From Fagopyrum homotropicum (lineage: Eukaryota; Streptophyta; Magnoliopsida; Caryophyllales; Polygonaceae): a stretch of 64,000 nucleotides of DNA. Below are positions 21,210-31,183 of this stretch, in pieces. The notes under the pieces are model-generated. The model was not told the DNA's origin and made no database searches. It was given only the letters and a program-made list of their open reading frames with translations. How positions within the stretch are numbered: the first letter of the stretch is position 1; each line of letters starts with the position of its first letter. Where the stretch lies: contig BSWB01000003.1 of assembly GCA_033239125.1 (NCBI GenBank), positions 34,177,001 through 34,241,000 on the forward strand, read 5' to 3'. The position numbers were made by a program, and so were the translations under genes.

Positions 21210-21984
21210 GCGTGGCGGACGGTGACGGTGGAGCCGTTTGTGATGGCGGTTGAGCCGTCGGTGATGGTAGGGTCGCCGGATACGTCACCGCGAGGATGTC
21301 ATACGACGGCAAAGATGAATTGGCGAAAGTCAGTCTTCCGATAATGGTGGATATATAATACTGGAAAATCTCACGGTTACCTTCTTTAGATGATCTCCTA
21401 TTTTATTGCTTAATTACTTTATTTAACCAAATAAATAACTTCCATTAATTTAGTAATTGCCTATTAAAATATAGCCTTAATTACTAGTTTATCTTTTTTT
21501 TAAATGTAAAATAACGGGGGCCTAGTTTGTTTTTTAGAAAAAAAAGTTACCCTACCCCCTTAATCTTCTCTTAATTCTTACCTTTAGATCCTTTCTATAC
21601 TGAAGCCTCAACAACCTTTATAGAGAATTGTCTTTAGTTGAGTCATATAAAGTCTTGGAACTTCACCGTACATTGCTTTACATTCGTATACCTTTGCAAA
21701 CCTCAACTCTGTCCTTATATCTTTAGTATATCTTGAATCGATTGCCACAACTGGATTCCTGGATCTTTAGGATTGTTGTTTTCCCAATATATTTGCAAAG
21801 CTCATACATTTACTTGCTTGACGATTTATAACTGGATTTAACCCCCCCCCCAAATCCCTGTGTTAGAATACTCTGGAATTCTTACTTAACTACGTCAATC
21901 CGTACACTGCGGGTTCGCTTGCTTGATTTCTAGTTTTATAAATTTAAGACTTATTTACACACACGCTAAGTGGCGAACATTTAC

Positions 21985-22222
21985 CTAAGATCATGAGTGT
22001 AGGTAATAAAGGTTTATCCTTTATTGGAGTTTAAGTATGCCTTCATTCCATCTTTGAGAGTTAGTCTGAGACTTACCCGGTAAAGGTAAATTCTATCCCC
22101 TTGGATGGTGTGTTGGTTTGAGATTATAGTTCCTTTCCTTAGTACCTTGAGACTCACCCGGTTAGAGGATCTTTGGTTTGGGATAGTGAGTAGTGAGACT
22201 TACCCGGTGATCTATTCCCACC
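21985..22222 (+). repeat. Element A 3' LTR, middle segment (copy 1)
   Basis: This segment continues A's LTR directly after the element B TSD (CTAAGATCATGAGTGTAGG) and matches bases 476-713. It ends with the ACC that was duplicated by the CACTA insertion. It contains three of the four TGAGACTTACCCGGT motifs. Confidence 0.9.
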
Positions 22223-22594
22223 CACTAGTACAAAGACCCCCCTAGACCTCGCTTATGTTGGAGCGGTTTATAAGAACCGTGATCAAGGTTATTTTCGGAC
22301 CACGGTTATAGGTGAAACCGTGGACAATTGTTTTTTTAATTTTTTTTAAAAAAATTCGGACCCCGGTTATATTAAATAACCGGACTATAATGTTAATTGT
22401 TTTGCTTGGACCACGGTTATCTTTAAGAACCGGGATGAAATAATATTTTCGGACCCCGGTTAATTAATAACCGTGGTATAAAAAAACCCTAGCCTAACAT
22501 TCAGATCGATCGATCGACCAAATCTCTCATCAGGTACCCAGGACGGCGTTCCTCAAACCTAATCTCTCCTCAGCCCCGCGTTCCTCAAACCTAA
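22223..22594 (+). mobile_element. 5' terminal fragment of the CACTA element (duplicated copy)
   Basis: It begins with the CACTA inverted-repeat end CACTAGTACAAA after TSD ACC. It holds subterminal repeats of the type GACCACGGTTAT paired with ATAACCG. It matches 26742-27106 base for base with few changes, then breaks off at about 22588, where six bases (ACCTAA) precede sequence copied from element A's 3' region. It is a fragment created by tandem duplication, not a separate insertion. Confidence 0.9.
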
Positions 22595-24802
22595 TTTGTT
22601 TACAGATTGGTTTTAAAATCTTTATATGTTCGAAAGGTTTTATGATATGTTTAAGTTGCAAAATGTTTTGTTTGAAATTTTAGCATGTTTAATACTTCGT
22701 TTTAATCAAAATTATGTTGAATTTGAAGGTTGACACCACATGGTGAGTTCTATCACATTCTCCCTGGGATGATTAAGGTAGTTCATTCTCTTCTCTTCTT
22801 CTTCTTTACCATGCTTTAGCCCCTCATATACATATTTTCCCCCCTTTACCTATCCGGGAATTTGGAAGCAAGTGAAGAAAAACAAGTGAAAGTGAAGTTG
22901 AGATGTTGCCTGAAAGTGTTAGAAAGAAACAATTAGGTTTGGGGAAATCAATCATAATGATGAGTAACTCGGCACCATTCACATAGCCGAGTGTTTGTGT
23001 CTTGCCAAAGTCGGATTGAGCGATATTCCTAACGGGTCATGGTATGTGCATCAAGGGTTTGAGGCATCTCGAGAAATTGATGATTGCTGATCTCCTAGGC
23101 TTCGGTTATTGCGCACCTCTATCCATGCATCCCAAAAAGTAAACTAAAATAAGCAAAGCTTATTGGTGGAAGATGTTGTGATTCAAAGAAAGTGAAGTAA
23201 GATCCTATTCCCGGATTCTAGCACAACATTACCCTATATACATCACACCCTAACACGTTTCTTGACCTCTTTTGGAAGCCCTTGAGACCTCGAGCTTGTT
23301 CATTGACTTGGTGGTTTAAATTGGATTATACATGATTGATTTCGATAATTATAATCTATTAATGCATTCCATGATTTTATGCAAAGATGAACAACTTTCT
23401 TATATTTATAAAATGTTTTGATCATGTCTTGATTTTATTTGCCATGAAGCATTCTCTTAGGGTGATCTATGAGTGGAGCACACACCAAAATGTTTTGAAA
23501 TCTTTTTCATTGATCTTTTTGATGACTTATAATTCATTCTATCTTGTATCTAAGATTTGGAACATCATTGGGGGCAAGCAAGAGACAAGTATGGGGTATT
23601 TTGATAGCATGCATTATAGTCTATATTTTTGGATTGGTTTAGACGTTTTATCTTCATAAATCTGCATGTATGAATGTATATTCTTTGATTATATTGTTGT
23701 TTTATCTACCTTTGCGGGAATCAAGGTCTACACCTAGTTTTGTTATAATTGTAGGGAAAATGGCACGTTTTGTACCGAAATGGAGCTAAGGAAGTTAAGG
23801 AGTCATTGGAGCTACATTCTGGAGCATTGAGGAGTTATAAGAAGATCTCAGAAAGCATGGAAATGATTTAGAAGATTGATTTTGGACCAGATTCTAGATG
23901 ATTTATATTCAGCTGAGAATCACCTCTGTCAGCTACAATACCACCTCGACCGAGGTGATCTTGAGGAGCGTCTGGACCGAGGCGAACTGATGACGTGACA
24001 TGAGATCTTTATTTTTGGTTGAGATCTTCTATTTTTGGAAAGTGAATATCACATATTTTTAGGCTGGATTTCTGGAAGGAAGATAATATTTTTGGCTGAT
24101 ATATTTTGGAAGATATGGATATATTTTCTAAGAAATTATCTTTTCAAGATATTTTATCTTTGGAAGATAATTCTCCTATATAAAGGGTTGGATTTTCTAC
24201 AATTAAGCCATCTTCGGATCACTGATTTTTTGGAGGAATTTTTGAAGAGTTTGACGGAAGTTTGAAGGAAGTTTTGAAGGTTGAAGTTCAAGAAAGGAAG
24301 GAATCAAGTTGAAGTTGGCTTTGAAGGAGTTTGTAAGATCTTCTTAGTTTGGCTTTTGGTTTTGTTGTCTTTTCTGATTTGTGATTGAGGAACGCTGATT
24401 GTTTGTTTGTTTGATTTAGTTATTGAGACCTTTGTGTTAAGTTTTTCTTGTTCGAATATTGATTCCTTTCTTATAAATTTGATTATTGTTATCATGACTA
24501 TTGTTGGCTAAGTTCTTTATGCGATTCTAGGGTGATTGGCTGAAAGTTGTGGAAAAGACGATGATAGAATGATCTTAATCCCAACAGGTCCCTGAAAGCT
24601 CGAGTCTTTACCTTAACTGAAGAACACCTCGGTCAGTCATTGAACATCTCGGCCGGGATGGAATATAACTGAACGATGTGAACCTTTTTTGAACCTTATC
24701 TGAGTTAAGTTCCAGCTTTCCAAATCCTATCCTTGTTATACCTTTCTTGGTTCAACACAAGCCTAGGATGAGACTTATCCGGTGATTCCTTTGTTTGTTT
24801 AC
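22595..24802 (+). repeat. Duplicated element A 3' region and LTR first segment
   Basis: Bases 22595-23601 copy 5367-6372 (3' non-coding region with polypurine-like tract), and 23602-24802 copy the LTR start 6373-7573, ending with TSD TTTAC. The copies differ by scattered point changes only. The small frames here (23387, 24035, 24304 minus) duplicate those of the first copy and are not thought to be genes. Confidence 0.9.
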
Positions 24803-26498
24803 TGTTAGCATGAAATATTGTGATATTTTAGGCACGTTTTCTAAGTGTATTTCATCCATATTGGTGGTTATTGATGAAGCATTGAAGCAATTGTGAGTTA
24901 GTTTATCTATATTGTCGATATAGAGGTCTACATAAGCTTTGTGTTGATTGTAGGAAATTAAGAGCTAAAACCGGACGAATCAAGGGAGAATGGAGATGGA
25001 TTGAGCATGTCCAAGGATTGAGGACATCACTAGGAGTTAAGGAAGATGCTAAGTTGAAGAATGACACAAGACAAAGGAGAATTACGAGCTACTTGTGTTC
25101 CACGCCCTAAAATACAGCCGTACTAGAGTCCACGCTCTAAATCACGGCCGTGGAACTTTGGCAACACTAGCGTGGAGCATTCCAGCAAGTTACACGGTCG
25201 TGGAAGTTGTGACAAACCGTGATGAACTTCCACGCTCTAAACCACGCTCTAAACCACGGGCGTGGAATCTTAGGAAACCGTGATTCTGGCGATCTTTTAC
25301 GCAATATTTTAAGCCACGATCTACTACGCACATGGGCCGAAGACATATTTCATCCAGCCCTATAAAAGGACGGAAGGAAAGAGATTCCGTCACCTTCGCT
25401 ACCTCGCTTACACCTCCGCTTAGACTTTGCCTACGCTTATTGCACGTGCCTAGGGTTTCAAGTAGGACGTGTGGAGATTGCTATTTCACAACGGGATTTG
25501 CGAAGAGTTGAAGAATTGGAAGCTACGCTTTATCCTTAGGTTTGATTAGAAGACGGATTGACATCCCGTTCTTCGTTCTTATCAAGGATTGTGATTGTTT
25601 GTGTTATTCTGAATCTACTTACATCATTGTTCTTGTTTGTGGATTTGAGATTGATTTGAGATTTATTCAAGGTTTTCGAAGGTTTTCATCTTTCATTCTT
25701 TTAAATCTTGAATTTGATATCATAATGACTGTTGTTGGCTAAAACCCTTTAGCAATTCTAAGTGAAGGGTTGATAGTTGTGGCTTAGATGATGATAGATC
25801 GATCGTAATTTGATTGGACTCTGAGAGTTAGAGAGAATCGTTGACGCACCAAAATCACGGTGTGTTCTTGAGTTCCACGGCCGTGGAATCTCAAGATCCA
25901 CCCGTAATTTCCCTCAGTTTACGAACCTTGCTTTTACTTTAATCCAAAGTTAAAGATTTGCTTTAACTTAGTCTTGGCTTGCCTTTTAAAGGTGGTAGTG
26001 AAGCCTCAACAACCTCTACCTCGATTTCGAGTGTCACAACCTTAATCGGTTTAGTTAGTCTTGATCCTTGGATTATAAGTTTGGGTATTTGATATTAATT
26101 CTTACCTTTAGATCCTTTCTATACTGAAGCCTCAACAACCTTTATAGAGAGTGTCTTTAGTTGAGTCATATAAAGTCTTGGAACTTCACCGTACATTGCT
26201 TTACATTCGTATACCTTTGCAAACCTCAACTCTGTCCTTATATCTTTAGTATATCTTGAATCGATTGCCACAACTGGATTCCTGGATCTTTAGGATTGTT
26301 GTTTTCCCAATATATTTGCAAAGCTCATACATTTACTTGCTTGACGATTTATAACTGGATTTAACCCCCCCAAATCCCTATGTTCGATACTCTGGAATTC
26401 TTGCTTAACTACGTCAATCCGTACACTGCGGGTTCGCTTGCTTGATTTCTAGTTTTATAAATTTAAGACTTATTTACACGCACGCTAAGTGGCGAACA
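24803..26498 (+). repeat. Solo LTR of element B type
   Basis: This 1696-bp LTR is flanked on both sides by TTTAC (24798-24802 and 26499-26503) with no internal region. Diagnostic positions are 5'-LTR-like up to about the TATAGAGAGTGTC stretch (two CACGCTCTAAACCA units, no MULE) and 3'-LTR-like near the end (ACGTCAATCC, ATTTACAC). This fits one crossover between the two LTRs, downstream of the MULE site. It carries the same palindrome cluster and TATA box as the 5' LTR. Confidence 0.9.
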
Positions 26499-26503
26499 TT
26501 TAC

Positions 26504-26741
26504 CTAAGATCATGAGTGTAGGTAATAAAGGTTTATCCTTTATTGGAGTTTAAGTGTGCCTTCATTCCATCTTTGAGAGTTAGTCTGAGACTTACCCAGT
26601 AAAGGTAAATTCTATCCCCTTGGATGGTGTGTTGGTTTGAGATTATAGTTCCTTTCCTTAGTACCTTGAGACTCACCCGGTTAGAGGATCTTTGGTTTGG
26701 GATAGTGAGTAGTGAGACTTACCCGGTGATCTATTCCCACC
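26504..26741 (+). repeat. Element A 3' LTR, middle segment (copy 2)
   Basis: This is the second copy of 21985-22222, with a few point changes, ending in the ACC TSD of the CACTA element. It is the copy that lies directly against the long CACTA element. Confidence 0.9.
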
Positions 26742-27107
26742 CACTAGTACAAAGACCCCCTAGACCTCGCTTATGTTGGAGCGGTTTATAAGAACCGTGA
26801 TCAAGGTTATTTTCGGACCACGGTTATAGGTGAAACCGTGGACAATTGTTTTTTTAATTTTTTAAAAAAAAATTCAGACCCCGGTTATATTAAATAACCG
26901 GACTATAATGTTAATTGTTTTGCTTGGACCACGGTTATCTTTAAGAACCGGGATGAAATAATATTTTCGGACCCCGGTTAATTAATAACCGTGGTATAAA
27001 AAAACCCTAGCCTAACATTCAGATCGATCGATCGACCAAATCTCTCATCAGGTACCCAGGACGGCGTTCCTCAAACCTAATCTCTCCTCAGCCCCGCGTT
27101 CCTCAAG

Positions 27108-27190
27108 CTCTCTCCAAGCCGGCGTTTTTCAGCCTCGCTCTAGGCCGGCGTTCTTCAGCCTCGCTCCAGGCCGGCGTCCTCGTCGATTTG
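27108..27190 (+). repeat. Three 26-bp GC-rich tandem units
   Basis: Three degenerate units of about 26 bp contain GGCCGGCGT..TTCAGCCTCGCTC. They stand just inside the CACTA 5' subterminal region and before the captured gene fragments. A related GCGTTCCTCAA unit repeats at about 27063 and 27096. The unit resembles a 5' untranslated region of a plant gene, but its source cannot be named. Confidence 0.7.
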
Positions 27191-27449
27191 CTCTCACTTG
27201 TCCTCTTCCGTTTTCATTCTTTCAGCAAGGAAGCAACCCAACAACTCAACAAGTAAGATCTTCAACTTCGAAATCTATGCAGGATGAACCGATGAACCTC
27301 CGTTTCACTATCTTGTTTTTCTTGCTCGCTTATTCTGATTTCTGAATCGTCTCTTTCAAAACTGTAGGTTCGCTCATCAATAACAAATCTGTTGAGACAA
27401 ATTTCTTTGGATTTTCAGATTAATTTGAGCTTGTTTATGCAACTTTCAG

Positions 27450-27532
27450 TGTTTGGATCACTATGTGCAGCTGGAGGATTGTTAGGCTCAATATTTAGTG
27501 GGGAAGTTAGTGATTATCCGGGCAGGAGAGGT
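27450..27532 (+). pseudogene. Captured exon: MFS sugar-transporter-like (ERD6-type)
   Basis: An exon-like piece lies between a splice acceptor (TTTCAG) and a donor (GTAAGT). It encodes VFGSLCAAGGLLGSIFSGEV followed by SDYPGRRG. The G-rich helix followed by D-x-x-GRR-G is the conserved loop signature of major facilitator sugar transporters, closest by memory to plant ERD6-like monosaccharide carriers. In an intact protein this segment is a transmembrane helix plus the cytoplasmic loop between helices 2 and 3. Only about 28 residues remain. The intact introns show DNA-level capture. Confidence 0.65.
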
Positions 27533-27670
27533 GTAAGTACTTCCTTTTTCACGTGTAATTGTCCATATCGACTATCCAAACTCAACTTTTGTTATTCTAC
27601 AGTTTTAGTTCAAGAATTTCAACTCAAGCTTGAATTTTTATACAACAAGTTTCCCTGAGTCGTTTCCGCC

Positions 27671-27990
27671 GGTGTGAAAGATTTTGAGGCAAGATGGACT
27701 GGATGGGCTGGTGTTAATGTTCCTGATGAGACTAGACAAATGACTTTAGCAGATGCTCTTGCTAAAAAGGTTTGAAAATATGATGTGATACTTTCTGTGT
27801 TCTGTATTTAGTAGCAATGCATTTATCAATAATATTGAGGCTTTTTTTTATTTCAGAGGTGTATATCCATATTTCCTGATGAGGAAATAGGTTTGTTCCT
27901 TCATACACCCTTTCCTTCATCAGAAATTCATATAACACTGCCATCTCCGTCCGAACTGCTACGAGTTATCTTAGATGCAGACTTGGTTGG
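27671..27990 (+). pseudogene. Captured exons: trehalose-6-phosphate synthase fragment
   Basis: Two exon pieces are present. The first (27671-27769) encodes GVKDFEARWTGWAGVNVPDE and ends at an AAG/GT donor. The second (27857-27990), after a TTTCAG acceptor, encodes RCISIFPDEEI joined to FLHTPFPSSEI and LLRVILDADLVG, and ends at a GT donor. These blocks are hallmarks of the GT20 synthase domain, which makes trehalose-6-phosphate from UDP-glucose and glucose-6-phosphate. About 80 residues that normally lie between DEEI and FLHTPFPSSEI are missing, so the fragment has an internal deletion. It cannot be functional. Confidence 0.85.
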
Positions 27991-28062
27991 GTAAATTTAT
28001 CTTCATCTGATAATAAATATGATCACAAGTCCATAATCTCTCAACGGATATGCAAATGTCAA

Positions 28063-28142
28063 TTGCCTTGGTATCTTGAGAATCTTGCATGCCATTCTAA
28101 TTTTTCGAGGAATTAGTTGAGGAAGAACCAAATCCTAGCAAG
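28063..28142 (+). pseudogene. Captured exon: NSUN2/TRM4-like RNA cytosine methyltransferase, piece 1
   Basis: The frame starting at 28063 reads LPWYLENLACHSNFSRN, a TAG at 28114, then LRKNQILA, ending at a GT donor (28143). This resembles the N-terminal region of plant NSUN2/TRM4-type tRNA (cytosine-5)-methyltransferases. The next pieces of the same gene follow at 28996 and 29130 in the expected order. The stop codon and the interruption by an unrelated exon show it is a relic. Confidence 0.65.
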
Positions 28143-28358
28143 GTGCGCCAATTTTGTGCAACAATCTCTTGTTTTTTTAGTTATTACCACTAAATTGGGA
28201 CACTTATTCCTTGAGGTATCAATACGAACTATGAAGTTACGCTTCTACTAGAATTTTGGAAATAATACAACTAGTAGAGGGAATGTAGAAGTTGGTTAAT
28301 GATCTGACCAATTGTGTTGCTGATATATTATTTTGTACTGATGCATATGATTTTGCAG

Positions 28359-28558
28359 TTGTTATGCCTGATCAAGCATTCATTTTAGACTGGGTGTTTG
28401 TTGATGGGCCACCTTAAAAGGATAGTGTATAGGATAACAATAAACGCCAGGATTTCCATGTTATCCTTCCAAAGTCTAGACCTCAAGAACTGTATTGGGC
28501 TGAGGAAGAACAACGGATATTCTTTAAATTTCATAAAGAAAGGCGGGCAAGAGAGGAG
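28359..28558 (+). pseudogene. Captured exon: starch synthase III-like fragment
   Basis: After a TTTTGCAG acceptor the frame reads VMPDQAFILDWVFVDGPP, two stop codons (TAA, TAG), then DNNKRQDFHVILP and YWAEEEQRIFFKFHKERR, ending at an AG/GT donor. The DWVF.DGPP / DNN..QDFH / YWxEEEQRI series matches the starch-binding repeat region of soluble starch synthase III, an enzyme of plastid starch elongation. Two in-frame stops make it a pseudo-exon. It lies between two pieces of the NSUN2-like gene, so the captures were layered. Confidence 0.75.
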
Positions 28559-28995
28559 GTCATAAGTGTCAAGTTAAATTATTCTGTAGTTGGTTAATGA
28601 TTTGTAGTCTGGTCCATAATTTTTTGGCTTCTTCATTTGCATTTGACCAATCTTCATTCTCTTTAGTATCCTTTTGTTATTATATCATTTTCCTTATTTG
28701 AAATAATTTCATTATCAAGGAGATTGTTAATCACCAGTATTACTTGGCTTAAGAAAAACAATAGACTTTCCACTAGACCTGTAGTCATGCTGTAGTTTGC
28801 CTTTTTATTTGGTGTCATTGAACAAGGCTGTTTGGGCAATTACTTACATTTAGGGTTCATCCCCAATTCCTTGTTTCCTTATGTTCTCTAGATCTTGAAT
28901 AATGAAAAACGGATGAAAATCATGTAGGATTACCCCTTTGAATTATATTGGTTAATGAATTTGCTAATTTCTTTGTTATCCCTATGACAATCTAG

Positions 28996-29178
28996 GTTCC
29001 ATGAGTTCCTTAAGCTTGCAGGAGGCTGTGAGCATGGTGGGTTATTTGTTTATCATATACGATTCAGAAGTTTATTTATCATTATAATATCATTTGATAC
29101 TAACTCCATTAATCAACATTTTGACACAGGTACCTCCATTGTTTCTAGATGTAAAACCGGAATATTTTGTACTTCATA
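28996..29178 (+). pseudogene. Captured exons: NSUN2/TRM4-like methyltransferase, pieces 2 and 3
   Basis: The first piece (28996-29036) gives RFHEFLKL. After a frame-changing internal deletion it gives QEAVSM and ends at an ATG/GT donor. The second (29130-29178, after a TTGACACAG acceptor) gives VPPLFLDVKPEYFVLH and ends at a GTAAGC donor. The string QEAVSM-VPPLFLDV..VL is the conserved block just before the SAM-binding motif I of NSUN2-type enzymes, and the exon junction is phase 0. The motif I exon itself is absent, so no catalytic domain remains. Confidence 0.75.
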
Positions 29179-29350
29179 GTAAGCATGTTAAGATATTTCA
29201 AGTTTTGTATTATCATCTCATCTCTATCTTATCCCTTTTCCATTCAGACGTGAGTTTTATGTTTCTTGTGCATCATTTAGAGTGTCTGTAAATCCCAGAT
29301 CAGTTCTCTCTCTTCCTTTGTGATGTTGTGTGTTACTTTATGCAGTGTGT

Positions 29351-31082
29351 TGTTAGCATGAAATATTGTGATATTTTAGGCACGTTTTCTAAGAGTATTT
29401 TATTCATATTGATAGTCTTTGATTTAGCAATGTTGCATTTGTGAGCTAGTTTGCCTATATTGTCAATATGGATGTCTACACTAGCTTTATGTTGATTATA
29501 GGTGATTGGGAGTCATTTCCGAACGGAATCGAGCAAAGAAGAGTTGATTGAGTATGTCCATGGATTAAGGGCATTATTAGGAGCAAATTGGAGTTCAACT
29601 TGAGGAATGCACGAAGCTAGGGAAGAATCACGTTCTTGCCCTAAACCACGCTCTAAAATACGGCCGTATTACAAACCACGTTTAGTTCCACGGCCGTGGA
29701 ACCTTGCAAAGAGAGGCGTGATGCATTCCAGTAACTATTACGGTCGTGGAATCCATGGTTCAAACCGTGACACTTTCCACGCTCTAAATTACGGTCGTGG
29801 AACCTTCCACGACCGTGATCTTGGCGATCTTTTTCGCCACACTTTGAAGCCACGATCTTTTGAAGATTGGGCCCGGCCGATATCTTATCTTGCCCTATAA
29901 AAAGACGGACGAAGCAAGATTCCGTCATCTTCGCTTATCTTCGCTTAGCGGCACAACCCTCGCTTGGACGCATTTACATCTCATTGGAGATCGAAGTTCG
30001 TGTTGGGATTTTGCCCTAATCTCGCACCTTTGGTGGAGATCGCTGTTGAGATCTCCGGATTGGCGGAAGATCGAAGCTTTTGGAAGATTGTTGCAAGAAG
30101 ACTTCTCTTCTTGTTTAGGTTTGATTTGGAAGACGGATTGACATCCCGTTCTCCCTTCTTTCCTAAAATTGTGATTGTTTGCTTTATTCTGAATCTATTG
30201 ATAACATTTGTTCTTGGTTGTGACTTTGAGATTGGTTTGAAGATTATTGAAAGTTTTCGGAAGTTTTCATCTTTCTATCTTTTAATTCTTGAATTTGATA
30301 TCAACATGACTGTTATTGGCTAAAAACCCTTAACAATTCTAAGGTGAAGGGTTGATAGTTGTGGCTTAGATGATGATAGATCGAGCGTAAACAGATTAGA
30401 CCCTGAGAGTTTGAGAGAATTGTCGACGAACCCTAAATTACGGTTTGTTCTTGAGTTCCACGGCCGTGGAGTCTCAAGATCTACCCGTAATTTCCCTTAA
30501 GTTTACGAACCTGCTTTTACTTTAATTCAAAGTTAAAGATTTGCTTTAATTTAGTTTAGGCTTGCCTTTTCTAGGTGGTAGTGAAGCCTCAACAACCTCT
30601 ACCTCGATTGTGAGTGTCATAACCGTAATCGGCTAAGTTAGTCTTGATCCTTGGATTACAAGTTTGGGTATTTGATATTAATTCTTGCCTTTAGAACCTT
30701 TCTATATTGAAGCCTCAACAACCTGTATAGGGAGTGTCTTGTAGGTGAGTCATATAAATTTTTTGGAACTTCACCGTACGATTACTTTACATTAACATAC
30801 CTTTGCATATCTCAACTCTGTCTTTATATCATTAGTATATCTTGAATCGATTGCCACAGCTTGATACTTGGATCGTTAGGATTGTTGTTTTCCCAATATT
30901 TGCAAAACTCTCATATTTACTCGCTTGATAATCTGCAATTGAATTTGTTCCCACCCAAATCCCTGTGTTCGATACTCTGGAATTCTTGCTAATCTACGTC
31001 GATCCGTACACTGTGGGTTCGCTTGCTTGATTCTAGTTTTATAAATTTAAAGCTTATTTGCACACACCTCTAGGGGCGAACA
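29351..31082 (+). repeat. Element C 5' LTR
   Basis: It begins TGTTAGCATG and ends GCGAACA. U3 holds a dense cluster of palindrome variants between 29643 and 29820: TACGGCCGTA at 29660, the perfect TTCCACGGCCGTGGAA at 29686-29701, TTACGGTCGTGGAA at 29739 and 29789, and TTCCACGACCGTG at 29805. A TATA box lies at 29896 and another palindrome at about 30455-30470 in U5. Short frames at 29607-30323 lie in the LTR and recur in all copies, but no domain is recognisable. Confidence 0.95.
29643..29903 (+). promoter_or_regulatory. Element C LTR promoter: palindrome cluster and TATA box
   Basis: Five CCACGGCCGTGG-type sites occur in about 180 bp and are followed, roughly 75 bp later, by TATAAAAA at 29896-29903 in the context GCCCTATAAAAAGACGG. 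The element B LTR has the same order and nearly the same TATA context in spite of much divergence elsewhere. This points to functional constraint. The factor that binds the palindrome is unknown. Confidence 0.6.
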
Positions 31083-31088
31083 AGTTTT

Positions 31089-31106
31089 TGGCGCCGTTGC
31101 CGGGGA
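31089..31106 (+). other. Primer-binding site of element C (tRNA-Asp)
   Basis: A perfect TGGCGCCGTTGCCGGGGA lies six bases after the LTR end, identical to that of elements B and D. Confidence 0.92.
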
Positions 31107-31183
31107 TTTGGCTTCAGCCGAATTCGGTAGCCGGTTGTCAAGCTTGGGAGCTTGCTCTCGTTATTTGATATTACTTTGAGTGC

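Larger units (their letters stand above)
20203..21570. mobile_element. Non-autonomous MULE-like element in element B 3' LTR
   Basis: This 1368-bp insert is flanked by the 9-bp TSD TTAATTCTT (20194-20202 and 21571-21579). The uninterrupted site is present in the 5' LTR at 8829-8837. The ends are imperfect inverted repeats (GGGTAAAATGGGAGAGTGGG at the left; the reverse complement of the right end begins GAGAAGATTAAGGGGGTAGG). A better-matched subterminal AATAGGCCCC / ACTAGGCCCCC pair lies further inside. A 9-bp TSD with long inverted ends fits Mutator-like elements. No transposase is encoded. The inside has repeated CATATGTACATAATCA units and a GC-rich segment, so it could have captured host DNA. 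Confidence 0.8.
7574..21979 (+). mobile_element. Element B: Athila-type Ty3/gypsy retrotransposon
   Basis: This is a structurally complete element: 5' LTR, tRNA-Asp primer-binding site, gag-pol, env-position ORF, polypurine-like tract and 3' LTR. Both LTRs start TGTTAGCAT and end GCGAACA. The 5-bp TSD TTTAC flanks it, and removing the element restores A's LTR sequence exactly. Without the MULE in its 3' LTR it is about 13.0 kb. One nonsense codon interrupts gag-pol and several lesions break the env-position ORF. It is therefore probably non-autonomous now, although close to intact. Confidence 0.95.
18924..21979 (+). repeat. Element B 3' LTR, split by a MULE-like insertion
   Basis: It starts TGTTAGCATG directly after the polypurine-like tract and ends GCGAACA at 21979, followed by the TSD TTTAC. 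Removing 20203-21570 and one copy of TTAATTCTT leaves about 1.68 kb that matches the 5' LTR. It differs from the 5' LTR by several small indels, for example one instead of two CACGCTCTAAACCA units near 19350, so B is clearly older than C. Confidence 0.93.
22595..27106 (+). repeat. Second copy of a tandem duplication (A 3' region to CACTA 5' end)
   Basis: From 22595 the sequence repeats 5367 onward: A's 3' untranslated region, A's LTR start at 23602, an LTR of the B type at the same TTTAC site, A's LTR middle part, and the CACTA 5' end at the same ACC site. Identity of both nested insertion sites shows this is a segmental duplication. In this copy B is reduced to a solo LTR, so it spans 4.5 kb instead of 17.2 kb. 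The left joint lies inside the CACTA 5' region. Confidence 0.92.

Noticed and set aside
27392..27658. An 88-codon frame taken as a small gene
   Set aside because: Only 27450-27532 between splice sites resembles a protein (sugar transporter). The rest is intron-like sequence.
29607..30323. Overlapping 91-119 codon frames in the C-type LTRs, repeated in every LTR copy
   Set aside because: They lie in U3/R, span the palindromes and TATA box, overlap on both strands and show no domain. Their conservation follows from the recent duplications.
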